Made by a program: the position numbers and the translations under genes
NCBI GenBank assembly: GCA_013115135.1
Contig: JABANP010000033.1
Coordinates: forward strand, 177,307 to 241,306
Source: Perkinsus olseni
Lineage: Eukaryota > Perkinsozoa > Perkinsida > Perkinsidae
Reading direction: 5' to 3'
DNA: 64,000 nt
Notes under the pieces: generated by a model
Told to the model about the DNA's origin: nothing
Databases searched by the model: none
What the model saw: the letters and a program-made list of their open reading frames with translations, nothing else
Part shown: piece by piece, positions 23,264 to 33,738 of the stretch
How the letters are laid out: each line of letters starts with the position of its first letter
How positions within the stretch are numbered: position 1 is the first letter of the stretch

Positions 23264-24596
23264 TATTAATCTAGCTGTAATCGCAGCTGTCATTATGTAC
23301 ATCGATGAAATAGCAACAAGGAAAGCGCAACTGCTATTCGAACGGGCAGGAATGGGAATCAGCAGCGACAACTTTGCTGTCGTGCTATTTTCGAAGCGAC
23401 CACCCGATCCAGCGTAATCAGATGGGTTGAGGGTCGGTGGCGCGGCGCCTCCGGGAAAGCTATACACGAGACGCCACATCGGAGATAAACCGCATGATCA
23501 TCGCCCGAGTAGGCTAATGGCGAGCCCAAGATAGGAAAGCTGTCATTCTACTCGTTTTACCACTCTTCCAACGACGCCAACAGCAGCGCCGGCTACAGTA
23601 CCTACCACGCCACTCTCCGCGGCTTCCTGTTCACCGATAGAATAGCCCCGCAGAAGAGTTCGCTAGACCGCTAGACGCAGAAGAGTTCGGTCGAAGCCTT
23701 CGAGCAGGAAGACGTGATAGTTAAATCATGTATTATCATCGTGTTTAAGGACAGTTTCAATCTGATAGACTAGCCCCGGCAGTGCTTCGCATGCTTATTG
23801 ACCATTGGAGATCTGTTGATGTTGAACCTCAACTAGTCGATATTGAACTCACAAATTTGAAGACTTCTGCACATCCCCAGGCGCTGCTCGCGATTCAAAC
23901 GCTATTCTGATGAACGAATGTGAGAACACAGGCGATGATGACTTCATTCCAGCGAGCATTCCATTCTTTCCGGAGCATGTTCAACTCTGGCTCATGGCAT
24001 ATGTCATACGTGACTATCCGCAGGATGGAGTCTATTCTCGCCGGAAAGCTGCAGGTCCTGCCTGCTAATGCGCAGCGCTGATCGAGGGCTCCTTTCATGG
24101 AGAGGTGGCCATCGATAATTGAGAGCACGGTATCCGACGTTCGATCCCCGGTGGCTGGTGTGCATCAGATACCACTGATCGCATTCTCGTCTGAGATTGT
24201 GCGCTGCCGCGGCAAATTATCATCCGTTCAAGTTGACTACTTGTCTCCTGCATTGGTCAATACACAATATCCATAGCAATCAGTAAGCGTAGTATCTCAC
24301 GTGCCTTAGAAAGACGTGACATAATAAACTTCGGAGGCATCATTCACTTTTCGAGAAGTGATCGCCGACGTTCACGGGGAGATGAGCTTATCTCATCAAT
24401 GAACCCGACACTTTTCGCTGTCAACTCCTCAGCCATGTGCTCGTGGCACAGTGTAATCAAGACTATACCAGATATAGACAAGGTCAATCAACGTAACCGA
24501 AGTTAATAAGAAAGAGCCTGTTACGGGATTCTGTACACATCCATATGCTTGCGTGCAGCATAGGATCCATAGCTAATTGTTGTGGTTGTTGGTCGC
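23264..24596. other. Intergenic region, no gene seen
   Basis: No open frame longer than about 80 codons and no recognisable motif on either strand. Composition is close to that of the flanking intergenic DNA. Confidence 0.4.
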
Positions 24597-24844
24597 CCTG
24601 CGCTCGCTGCCCTTACTCTACTCTACAGTCACTCCCCTAAGTCTCCGTAGCTCAGCTACTTCTACAAGTTAACTAGTAATTGCGTTACCGAGTTCCAGTC
24701 GACACCACCACACCCTCTATCGTTACACTCACTCGAACCCGTTATATTGTGGGGGGCTGAGCCGAGAACTGAGCTGAGCTACGGAGAGTCTCCGTCGGAG
24801 ACTTAGGGGAGTGACTGTAGAGTAGATAAGGCAGCGCGCGCAGG
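24597..24844. repeat. MITE-like element with long terminal inverted repeats
   Basis: The left arm (24597-24657) and right arm (24772-24844) are inverted copies of each other, sharing CTACTCTACAGTCACTCCCC, TAAGTCTCCG and TAGCTCAGCT. The right arm has an extra 14 nt (ACGGAGACTCTCCG on the complementary strand), itself nearly palindromic. The centre (about 114 nt) has no coding capacity. Size and structure fit a non-autonomous DNA transposon; target duplications are not clear. Confidence 0.65.
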
Positions 24845-25429
24845 TGTTATATGGAGCCGTTATAGGCTTAGCATAAGTGGTTAAGCTACTGAGTATTGCT
24901 GCTTTGATGTTTCTTATGTATGATAATGCTGAGGGGCTGAGAATGGTATCCTTAGTGTTGTCTTCACAGTTGCGCTGCTTTGCCATTAGCTTGGAAGGCA
25001 CCTTGGTGCTGGGAAGTACAATACCGAGACAGCTACGCCCTTGTGCGTTTTTGTGTGTCGTGTCTGTACTGTGTGGAAGCTAGCGCTTCAGGCATTTGGT
25101 CTCCTGATCTGGATCGTTATTAGAAGCGGTACCATCTCGGTTTTGTTGTCGTGTGAGTAGTACTATTTTTCAGTTGGTCTCTCCGTGTCTCGCGATTTAA
25201 ATGAGCAACTCTAGAGGAGAGGATCGCGGCGGCTCAGGTCGACACCGCAGAGCTACGGGCCAGGGCCCGAGTCGACGATGCTTTGTGGGCTGCCGTGTCG
25301 GCGAATATCACTAACGGGGAGGGCCAGCTCAGAGACCATCGCGGACTTTGGTTTCTGCCACCCAGCCGACATTGACGCGCGCCTCCACTCGCTAAGAAGT
25401 TCGTTGGAAGAGCAAAGGGTCGGCCTGCT
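24845..25429. other. Region before the retrotransposon gag, no confident gene
   Basis: Only short frames. Sequence from about 25,200 on may already be the 5' part of the tyrosine-recombinase retrotransposon (it leads straight into its gag frames), but no terminal repeat was identified. Confidence 0.3.
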
Positions 25430-26819
25430 ATGACTTATGCAGAGGTGTGTGGTTTGCCTCTCGCGATGATAACTACTGGGGATGCTGACGTGGTTCAAGA
25501 CGACGAGAATCTGGTTCCTGAGAATTCTGCGAAACGTCGTAAGGTTAGCCACTACCTGGATCCTGTGATGGACGGTTCGTTCGTGATGATGGACGCTGCG
25601 GATTATGACCGATATGTGACCGAGCTGCAGACTCGGTTCGGTGAGAATAGACGATGACAATGTTCCCCACTAGAGAGCAGCTGTCCGGTCTGAAGAGTCA
25701 GGTGGATGCGGGAGAGGTTCCGTACGTTGATCTCTCTGTATTCACTGCTAATCAGAGAGGCTGAAGTCTGTCCGCATGTCCGTGTGGGGGGCTCGACGAG
25801 GACGGTGAAGCAAGAGGAGGGTTGTGAGCCGATGCTTGCCGTATTTGGAGTGGACGGTCAACTTTCGTGTATACTCTCTGGGAATGATTATGCTCGGTTG
25901 TGGTAAACACGCAGACTTCTTGAAGTACTCCGACATGATTGGTAAGCTCTATAGAACTTACCCGCAGTATTGGCCCCAAGTCTTAGCTGCCGATGAGAAC
26001 ATGAGGGTGGGTCGGTTATCACGCTATAAGCAGACCTCAAACAATTGGGGTGATGCTTATGTCAAGGCTGCTACCGACTCTGCTTACTGGTTGGAAAAAA
26101 AGTGGATCGAGTAGTGTTCCAGCTAGCGAATGCAGGGAGCCGGGGCGCCGAGCAAGGGAGTCGGTTGCCAAACTGAAGGTGAGAGTCGTTCTCGTGAGAT
26201 CTGCTTCGGTTATCAGAACGGGCGCTGTGAGGCCTCGGTGTGTCCCAATGGGAGGCGTCATGTCTGTCTGAAGTGCAGAGTCGCCCACGAGGCCCCGAGG
26301 GGTAACAGAGACTGTCCACGGCCTCGTTACAACCAGAAACAGCAAGCTTCATCAGCCAGTCCGTCGTCTTCAGCAACTTCTGCTCACAGCAGCCTGCCGA
26401 ACGCGTCTCGGGACCCGAAGGCGAATGGGAAGGCGGGCTCCAACTGATTGGATCCCGGTAGTCGCTGCTCTTCTGTTCCTTCTGTCCTATCTGCTCAGCC
26501 TACACAGTTTGCCCAGAATGAAGCTGGCCCAGTGAAAGACGAACGTCCGGTGAGTCGGCTGACCACGGCGGCGAATAGTGCTGTGACTGATTGTCTTGGT
26601 GGTTTGAGGAATCCCCATCTTTCTACACGTTATCTTCCCCATGGCATCATCAAGTTCAAGAAGTTGAGGGAGTCTTTCGAGCGCATCCTCGAGGGTAGAC
26701 CTCAAGTTGTTGATGCTATACTATCGGCTGAAGACCCGTTGGCTGACTCTGTGGTGAGGTGCGCCGTGGAGGAGGGTCGAGATAGCCATTCTAAGGGTCG
26801 CTGGAGGGTGTGCGAGTGA
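25430..26819 (+). pseudogene. Gag region of a tyrosine-recombinase (DIRS/Ngaro-like) retrotransposon, decayed
   Basis: Coding is spread over all three frames, so the gene is broken by several indels. Readable parts are RRKVSHYLDPVMDGSFVMMD (25,530 on), a capsid-like stretch DFLKYSDMIGKLYRTYPQYW and NWGDAYVKAATDSAYWLEKK (to 26,114), and a cysteine-rich finger CFGYQNGRCEASVCPNG with RRHVCLKCRVAH (about 26,200-26,310), the CCCH-type finger seen in Gag proteins of this retrotransposon class. A further acidic/basic frame (26,448-26,819) ends 28 nt before the reverse transcriptase frame. Confidence 0.6.
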
Positions 26820-26847
26820 TCTTTTACCTACTCATGAGTGCTCTCCA

Positions 26848-28058
26848 GTGAGAGGCCGCTTACTTCAACTCCTGGTCTCTTATTCTGGGGACTGGGATAG
26901 CGACGTACCAAGGTGGTACACTGACGGCTGCCCGGTTGGTCTGGAGGTCCCTATACCTGTCAAGGGTGTTTTTCCTACAGAGGCTACCGGCCTGGAACCG
27001 GACTCTGACTGTAGTTTGTCCTTCATCGACGGGTCCAGCGATCTTTCGGGGTACTCTAATTACGAGTCCGTCGAGGACAACCCTGATGCTGTGATCTCGT
27101 TATTGAGAGAAGAAGAGAGCAAAGGCTTCTGTACTTTCTACGAGTCCCTCAGTGATGTCCAAAAGGCGGTCGACGGTAAACCCCTGGTCCTCACTAAGGT
27201 CGCGATTGTGCCCAAGGCGGGGACGGTACCGCAGAAGTACCGGTTGATATGCGATGCTCGCCGGAACAACTTGAATCGACACGTGGTGGTTCGGGAGCAC
27301 TTGGTCTTGCCAAGAGTGATCGACGCTGTTGCCGACGTATGTCATCTGATGTCGGCTTCCCACGGTGATCATGTCAATGCGATGGTCATCGACTTTGAGA
27401 GCGCTTTTCGAACCTTACCACTTGATCGACGGGAGCTGCACTATCACGTTGTGAAAGTGAAAAATTACTATGTCCTCTTCCGCTGCTTGATATTTGGGCT
27501 CAAAAGTAGCCCAGTGCTGTGGGGAAGAGCTGCTGCCCAGGCCACTCGCCTGGCCCAGCTATTATACGACTCACGTGACCCTGACTGCGGCCGGATCGAG
27601 ACCTTTGTCGATGATCCCTTCATAGCTGTGAAGGCAGCAACGGTAGGTCTTTGTCGCTTGTTGATGTGCATCCCGGCCTTCCTCTGGTTATGTCTGGGTT
27701 ACAGACTAAGCTTCCCCAAGAGGCAAGTTGGCTTTCCTTTGAAGTGGATAGGGATAACTATTTGGACTGTGCGAGAAGGTGTGGTGGTCAGTCTGTCTGC
27801 CCAGAAGCTGGCTACTATATGTGGTGTGGTGGAGTCGGTCGTCGACCGTCGCCTAAGTTTGATGCAGACGGAGCTCCGTCGTCTGTGCGGTCGCCTCTCG
27901 TGGGTTGGACACGTGGTACCCTACTTCAATGCCTTCACGGCGGGGCTGTGGCGTCGACTGAGCTTGGCAGAGAAGCTCCAGCAGGCGTGGGTTCCGGCTA
28001 AGGACTTGTACGACGATCTGCGGTGGGTCAAGGCCTTCTTTGCAGTGGTTACTTCCCC
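26848..28058 (+). CDS. Reverse transcriptase of the DIRS/Ngaro-like element, cut by an insertion
   Basis: Open frame with reverse-transcriptase blocks: KYRLICDARRNNLNRHVVV, VNAMVIDFESAFRTLPLDRR (first catalytic Asp), LFRCLIFGLKSSPVLWGRAA, and IETFVDDPFIAV (the F-V-D-D catalytic pair). The connection helix reads AWVPAKDLYDDLRWVKAFFA and then VVTSP, where the frame runs into a mobile insertion at 28,059. The continuation (SSEGALPVNRD) resumes at 33,747. The same sequence without interruption exists on the minus strand at about 32,700-32,818. Confidence 0.85.
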
Positions 28059-28322
28059 GCGGGGAACCTCCATTCATACATTGCTGTTTCATACATTGCA
28101 GGTTTCGTCCACGATTTTTTCGTCCATGGTAGGGTTCATCCTGCTTGTTTCGTCCACGTTACTTCCGCACATCCTCATTCATACACACCTCTTTCGTCCA
28201 CGGGTCTTGAGTACATGATTCTTTCATCCACGCCGTTTCGTCCAATCATGCTCTAACTCCGCTTCTTTCTTCCAGGGCTTTTCGTACAAGCCTTTCGTAC
28301 ACGTGAGTTTCATCCACGCTAC

Positions 28323-28364
28323 TTTTAGACATATGTGACGCCGCGGCGTCACATATGTCTAAAA
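28323..28364. repeat. 42-nt perfect palindrome in MITE copy 1
   Basis: The two 21-nt arms around CCGCGG (28,341-28,346) are exact inverted copies; the core is GACATATGTGACGCCGCGGC. MITE copy 2 retains only the right arm at about 33,068-33,089, so the palindrome was gained in copy 1 or lost in copy 2. Confidence 0.9.
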
Positions 28365-28414
28365 ATAACGCCTCGCAACTGCGCCGCCGAGTCCACCATT
28401 GCCATCTACCCTCA

Positions 28415-28485
28415 CCCCGATTCGAACCTGGGACCATCGTCATGCAAGCCGGGAGCTCTACCAATTCCGCTATTACCATCACCTA
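28415..28485 (-). repeat. tRNA-like remnant inside the MITE
   Basis: On the minus strand an A-box-like TAGCGGAATTGGTAGAGC and a B box GGTTCGAATCG are spaced as in a tRNA, with TGC where an anticodon would be. The anticodon and T stems pair poorly, so it is not a working tRNA. The same sequence recurs in copy 2 at about 33,118-33,190. Confidence 0.45.
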
Positions 28486-29050
28486 CTACGACCTAAGAAT
28501 CTCACCCCCGCCTCTACTGGTGAGTCACCAGTGGTGACGATCTAGCACTCCCCCACATCAGGTTGTCTCTGTGGTGATCCCAGTGCCTAGAGGCTCCAAA
28601 CATGAACGGAGCCAAGTTGAATAGGTTGGGTATCGCATGGGCGGTACTTTGTCGGAATTCAGGAGGAGTCTTAGAGATGAGTAGGTTAGCAGCTCTAGCT
28701 GGTATTCCCGAGGTCGTGTGTTCAATCCCTTCGATAAACATTTGCGTGTCGTCAGTTTCATATGTACGAACCACTATTGGACGAATGAATTTTTTCGAAA
28801 GATCGTGGCCGAATAGATCGCAACGAGCATATCTTTGGATCAACCGCCCATGGATGAAATAATCGTGTACGAAACCGGTTATGGATGAAAAAATCGTGAC
28901 CGAAACATACATTTTTTCGATGTACGAAAAGATCATGAATGAACCGAAATTTGTACGAAACAATCTTGGATCGAAGCTGCAGTGGACCAATCGATCATGG
29001 ACGAATCGCGGTACACCCTGATAAGCTGCCCCGAATACTGGCAACCATAG

Positions 29051-30016
29051 TCAGTTCTTATCGTCTGGCTTCCTCTCTGCCACTTCACCACCAATAATAC
29101 CACCAGCCAGAGAACGAGCCGGACAATCCCGCAACATATGACCAGGCTGATTGCAGCCCCAACAGAGCCTATTGGCCGGAGCCCACTTCGCTCCAGTACT
29201 GGTACCACCAATGTGGGAACCTGAACTCTTCCCCGACGGCACGCCACCTTTGCCACGTGCAGCCGTAGACAATGCTTTGCCACCTACCCAAGGACGACCC
29301 TTGTCCTTGCCAACATAACCCTTGCTGTAACCCTTACCCCCTTTAGACCACTTGGCCGCGAAATTAGCAGCCGCCAACGACGGTTCAGGAATAGGGGGAG
29401 GTTGCCGGAGAGTTGGCACCTTTGCGAAGTTCTTGGCCGTCTGAACTAACGTATTCAAGGGAGTGGTAGCGAATTCCAATGCCATAGTTTGGTTGTACAT
29501 AAGGGAGTCCTCAGGAAGGGCTGATAAGAACTGGAGCTTCAGTATGGACTCACAAGCCACCGGTGACAATGAGGGGTCTGCTAACCCTAAGTAGGCACGT
29601 AGGCTCGCTAACAATGAATCAACCGGCTCTTGCTCACGATAGATGCGAGTAGTGAATGCCTTCCACGCAACCAGCGGCCTCATGCTATATGCATTCCTAA
29701 GTGCTCGCATGATATTATCATACGAACTCTGATCCGCCGGACTCAATGAGTAAACCAGATTGGAAGCACCACCACGAAGCAAAGTCTTAAGATGACCAGT
29801 ACGCTTGCCTTCAAAGGCAGCAATCCGCTCAGGAGTGACCCCTTCACCAGGAGGAACAATACCCTTAAGTTCCAGATACGTGAGGAACCTTGAATGCCAT
29901 CTTTCAAAGGTAAGGCAGGGATCATAAGAATCCGTACCACTAGGGGGGTCACCCGAGAATGTCGGGCAAGCCACGGCACTCTTGGTAACCGATGGGGCGT
30001 CGTCCATGATGTTCAC
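29051..30016 (-). CDS. Gag protein of an LTR-type retrotransposon with CCHC zinc knuckle
   Basis: A 321-residue complete frame. The N-terminal half has capsid-like helices (FERWHSRFLTYLELKGIVPP; SYDNIMRALRNAYSMRPLVA; KLQFLSALPEDSLMYNQTMA). A basic glycine/lysine-rich linker follows (KWSKGGKGYSKGYVGKDKGR), then the nucleic-acid-binding knuckle CWGCNQPGHMLRDC. No polymerase follows: 33 nt beyond the stop the sequence enters MITE copy 1, so the element was truncated. It is cargo of the composite insertion. Confidence 0.8.
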   Translation of the reverse strand: MNIMDDAPSVTKSAVACPTFSGDPPSGTDSYDPCLTFERWHSRFLTYLELKGIVPPGEGVTPERIAAFEGKRTGHLKTLLRGGASNLVYSLSPADQSSYDNIMRALRNAYSMRPLVAWKAFTTRIYREQEPVDSLLASLRAYLGLADPSLSPVACESILKLQFLSALPEDSLMYNQTMALEFATTPLNTLVQTAKNFAKVPTLRQPPPIPEPSLAAANFAAKWSKGGKGYSKGYVGKDKGRPWVGGKALSTAARGKGGVPSGKSSGSHIGGTSTGAKWAPANRLCWGCNQPGHMLRDCPARSLAGGIIGGEVAERKPDDKN

Positions 30017-30093
30017 GACAAGATAACACTATACCACAATATCCAAGATAGTAGAGAACCGATGTAGAGCTTGTTCCTGGGTCTGGGCACCAG

Positions 30094-30427
30094 ATGTTAC
30101 GTGCCTCAGTTGACTCTAACACAAGAGTGAAGGGAGGCGCCAAGAAAGCCTTGAGTATGCGCGCAACTGTGTAGGCAGCATATACAATCCCGCTTTGCTA
30201 CGCACTCGTGTAAACTCAAGACCGCAGAACTCATGGGCGGAGAAGGCAGAATTGCTACTTGGGTAGCTGCCGAGCACGACGTGCTACCAGAAACCTTGTA
30301 CGACGCAAGGGCTAACCGGAAGTAGGTGTTGATGGTTAACGGAGGTGGTAATCCGCATCTGCTAAACGCCCTCCGGAACCAGACACCAAACCAGTAGCCC
30401 TCTGTACACGAAGATAGTGTGAGACAG
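30094..30427 (-). repeat. Possible 5' LTR of the gag element
   Basis: Upstream of the gag start, the minus strand reads GGCACGTAACA then TCTGGTGCCCAGACC; the first ends in CA as an LTR would and the second resembles a primer-binding site (TGGTGCCCAGACC). The region between this point and the end of the recombinase frame is non-coding. No second copy exists in the window, so this is only a candidate. Confidence 0.3.
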
Positions 30428-31855
30428 CTACCCACACCGATCACTCAGCCCAAGTGTAGCATTTCGCCCTCCCGACCTGACACAGCGATCTTTCTCCCTA
30501 TCGGGCACAGTAGACACCCTTCTCCAGCTCTTCGGCATCGGGGAGACCTTAGCCGATCCACGTACCCACGACCTCGAAGTATGCCGGTGCTCAGCCCTGA
30601 CATACTTCACCGGGGTAGCTCGCACCTCAGACCGGTCTTGGTCTGAACCAGCTCGTAGGACTTCTGCAGACCGCGCCGCAGCCGTGCTCGACCTCGTGGA
30701 ATCGGCCAACCCGATAGCTCGTTCAGTCCCTCGCCGTGGTCGCGGTTGGTCTTCCCTGTCGACCGATGCACCGTCAAACCGCTGTATCTGCGAGGGTTGA
30801 CACGCCCTCCGTAGCAGCTCCTCGCTTCCGGTCACGACCATACTAGAATACTTATGACTCTCCTTCAGCAGGGACTCTCCCAGATAACAGGCCATCGATT
30901 CGGAGCACTTCCACCGACCAAACAGTTGCAACTCCTTGTCCGGGATAAACTTGGCCATCATTTGAGTACCGCCCCGACGGAATGAATGCGTGCCATAGTA
31001 TTCCGCCGGGTTCATCTCTACCCTAGCCTTCATTAGATCTTGCCGCACCTGTGACAGTAGTTGGGCCTTCGTGAAACCACAGTGGTCACCGCCACATATC
31101 ACCAACGAGTCTCCAGTCGCCCCTTGCACTAGTCTCGACTCCACTAAGAACCACACCGCATGATAAGGGCAGACCGCTTCTGCCATCCCAGACATCGAAG
31201 GCCGGTTCGACGAGACAGCGCAACAGCAGCCGTGCGTTCTCGTCGTTCCCCTCCCCATAGTGTCTGTTTTGGAGCAGTCGATCACTACATGGGCTTCTCT
31301 TCGGCCGTGATCAAGAACCAGACGAGATAAGGTCAAACCAACTCCTTCCGAGGCGCGGAGGAGATACCAAGTACACATAATGTAGAAACTAACCCTCTGT
31401 TGGAACTGAAGGTCCACGCCTGCTGCTGACGACAAGCTATGCAGCTCTTCCATCCCAATCGGCGCCATCCTTTTCGGCGGCCCCAAGCCGCGTATCGCAC
31501 TCCGCCGAGACTGTTTCAGAGCAACCTTCAGAGACTCGTCGACCTGGTACCCACGGTTCCTGTGCTCAGTGACAGCGCAGTCCAGGTAGGCCCGAACAGA
31601 GCGATAGCCCGCTGAGGTAAGCGCAGCGGAAACCGCGAATATCAGGGATGGTGTCAAAGGGAACGGAGGAGACTTCAACGACTCCGACAACTTGCACCAT
31701 GTTCTCAAACGGGATTCCATGGACCGCCGAGTGCTACTGGCATAGGCACTCAAGTGAAACTCAGAGATCGCACCTTGTAACCGATGCCCGCCATCATCTG
31801 TGATCACCGCCAGGGCCTTCTCTTGGGAGCCGCGGCGATACGGGCAGATCATCAA
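30428..31855 (-). CDS. Tyrosine recombinase of a DIRS/Ngaro-like retrotransposon
   Basis: A 475-residue frame. The N-terminal part is a SAM-like core-binding region (YASSTRRSMESRLRTWCKLS). The catalytic domain shows the first arginine in WYLLRASEGVGLTLS, the H-x-x-R box in YGTHSFRRGGTQMMA, and the box leading to the nucleophile tyrosine in LFGRWKCSESMACYLGES. This R...HxxR...Y set defines tyrosine recombinases. In this retrotransposon class the enzyme replaces the DDE integrase and integrates a circular DNA without target duplication. It lies downstream of the RNase H fragment on the same strand, the order expected for RT-RH-YR. Confidence 0.88.
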   Translation of the reverse strand: MMICPYRRGSQEKALAVITDDGGHRLQGAISEFHLSAYASSTRRSMESRLRTWCKLSESLKSPPFPLTPSLIFAVSAALTSAGYRSVRAYLDCAVTEHRNRGYQVDESLKVALKQSRRSAIRGLGPPKRMAPIGMEELHSLSSAAGVDLQFQQRVSFYIMCTWYLLRASEGVGLTLSRLVLDHGRREAHVVIDCSKTDTMGRGTTRTHGCCCAVSSNRPSMSGMAEAVCPYHAVWFLVESRLVQGATGDSLVICGGDHCGFTKAQLLSQVRQDLMKARVEMNPAEYYGTHSFRRGGTQMMAKFIPDKELQLFGRWKCSESMACYLGESLLKESHKYSSMVVTGSEELLRRACQPSQIQRFDGASVDREDQPRPRRGTERAIGLADSTRSSTAAARSAEVLRAGSDQDRSEVRATPVKYVRAEHRHTSRSWVRGSAKVSPMPKSWRRVSTVPDREKDRCVRSGGRNATLGLSDRCG

Positions 31856-32105
31856 CCGAACAAACCTGCGAAAAGGGGATGATGCAACTCATCATCGGGG
31901 AACATCGTGGCTCCAACCGCCACCCAGGACACAGGGCGGACACGCCCTACAGGACGTCGACCTGTGGAGACATGATGTGACAACTTCACACCCGACCGCT
32001 CCACACAACGCGTGAGCTGAACAACTTTCCTCGCACCAGGACCGACTTAAGATGAAACACACTATCGACCAATCGGGGTTGGAATGGCTAAGCTCGCCAC
32101 AACAA

Positions 32106-32818
32106 CTACTCTAATGTCCCAGCTGGACTCTCAACTGACAGACTCGGGCTTTCGGTCCCGGTCACCCTCCAGAAACTCGCATCACGACTCGGGCAACTAT
32201 CACGAGGGATCTGAGCCAGAGAAGGTGGAACCGCCTTACCCGCCGACAGTCTACTCAAACAGTCTGCAGAGGTATTCTGAGAACCCTTAATGTGCTCAAA
32301 GTGAAAGTCGAACCAACGTGCCCCCAACGCACAGTCAAGCGCTAGTTCCCTCATAATACAGTTTAGTCTAGCCGACTTGGATCGAAAGCTCATTGCCGAG
32401 GACAAAACCACCGCAGAGTCCGAGCGACAGATAACCACCGAATGTGTGGGAATGAGAGTCCTCCATAAACGGACACCGAGAAGCAAAGCTAACCCCTCCC
32501 AGACTGACTGCCACCGGCAATCACCACGGACAGCCGAGAAGACAGAGAGATCATCATTTGTCAGCTCGTCAGCGAACCATCTAACAACTTTCTCGTTCCG
32601 AATAAGGATTCCTCCCACCCCTACCGGCGATCCATCCACCTGGATAACCCATATATCCTTCTTGATATCGCTAGCAGGCTTAGTTGGGAATAACCGAAGA
32701 TAGTCTCGGTTCACCGGAAGGGCTCCTTCGCTAGACGGGGAAGTAACCACTGCAAAGAAGGCCTTGACCCACCGCAGATCGTCGTACAAGTCCTTAGCCG
32801 GAACCCACGGGGAACCCC
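32106..32818 (-). CDS. RNase H domain of the inverted DIRS/Ngaro-like copy, 5'-truncated
   Basis: Starts abruptly in the RT connection (VPAKDLYDDLRWVKAFF) where MITE copy 2 abuts. It continues SSEGALPVNRDYLRLFP and then an RNase H fold with acidic residues in WVIQVDGSPVGVGG, WQSVWEGLALLLG, ICRSDSAVVLSSA and NTSADCLSRL. It is nearly identical to the plus-strand piece at 33,739-33,987. Because it crosses the composite-insertion site without interruption, it acts as the empty-site reference. Confidence 0.85.
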
Positions 32819-33738
32819 CATTCATACATTGCTGTTTCATACATTGCAGGTTTCGTCCACGATTTTTTCGTCCATGGTAGGGTTCATCCTGCTTGTTTCG
32901 TCCACGTTACTTCCGCACATCCTCATTCATACACACCTCTTTCGTCCACGGGTCTTGAGTACATGATTCTTTCATCCACGCCGTTTCGTCCAATCATGCT
33001 CTAACTCCGCTTCTTTCTTCCAGGGCTTTTCGTACAAGCCTTCCGTACACGTGAGTTTCATCCACGCGCCGCGGCGTCACATATGTCTGTGGTTGGCGGC
33101 TGCGCCGCCGGGTCCACCATTGCCATCTACCCTCACCCCGATTCGAACCTGGAACCATCGTCATGCAAGCCGGGAGCTCTACCAATTCCGCTATTACCAT
33201 CACCTACTACGACCTAAGAATCTCACCCCCGCCTCTACTGGTGAGTCACCAGTGGTGACGATCTAGCACTCCCCACATCAGGTTGTCTCTGTGGTGATCC
33301 TAGTGCCTAGAGGCTCCAAACATGAACGGAGCCAAGTTGAATAGGTTGGGTATCGCATGGGCGGTACTTTGTCGGAATTCAGGAGGAGTCTTAGAGGTGA
33401 GTAGGTTAGCAGCTCTAGCTGGTATTCCCGAGGTCGTGGGTTCGCTCCCTTCGATAAACATTTGCGTGTCGTCAGTTTCATATGTACGAACCACTATTGG
33501 ACGAATGAATTTTTTCGAAAGATCGTGGCCGAATAGATCGCAACGAGCATATCTTTGGATCAACCGCCCATGGACGAAATAATCGTGTACGAAACCGGTT
33601 ATGGATGAAAAAATCGTGACCGAAACATACATTTTTTCGATGTACGAAAAGATCATGAATGAACCGAAATTTGTACGAAACAATCTTGGATCGAAGCTGC
33701 AGTGGACCAATCGATCATGGACGAATCGCGGTACACCC
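32819..33738 (+). repeat. hAT-like MITE, copy 2 (about 920 bp)
   Basis: Near-identical to copy 1 in the same orientation, from GGGGAACCCCC to GCGGTACACCC. Differences: the left half of the central palindrome is missing, and scattered substitutions occur (CTGGAACC for CTGGGACC; GTGGGTTCGCTCCC for GTGTGTTCAATCCC). Its right end abuts the target duplication ACTTCCCC at 33,739-33,746. Confidence 0.7.

Larger units (their letters stand above)
28059..29018 (+). repeat. hAT-like MITE, copy 1 (960 bp)
   Basis: Left terminus GCGGGGAACCTCC, right terminus ATCGCGGTACACCC; the two are imperfect inverted repeats of each other. The left 250 nt carries many copies of TTTCGTCCACG or TTTCGTACACG, and the right 250 nt carries the same motif inverted (CGTGTACGAAAC, CATGGACGAAT), an arrangement expected for transposase binding sites. 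The middle holds a 42-nt perfect palindrome and a tRNA-like stretch. It encodes no protein. Confidence 0.7.
28059..33738. mobile_element. Composite insertion of 5.68 kb bounded by two MITE copies and an 8-bp target duplication
   Basis: ACTTCCCC occurs immediately before (28,051-28,058) and immediately after (33,739-33,746) this segment, and the retrotransposon frame continues across it. The uninterrupted copy on the minus strand at about 32,720-32,760 has ACTTCCCC only once, so the duplication was created by this insertion. Both ends are copies of the same 0.92-0.96-kb repeat in the same orientation. Between them lie a retrotransposon gag, a possible LTR, a tyrosine recombinase and an RNase H fragment, all on the minus strand. 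An 8-bp duplication is typical of hAT and P superfamily transposons. Confidence 0.8.

Noticed and set aside
28415..28485. Functional tRNA-Ala(TGC) within the MITE
   Set aside because: A and B boxes are recognisable but anticodon and T stems do not pair, and the sequence is repeated inside a mobile element.
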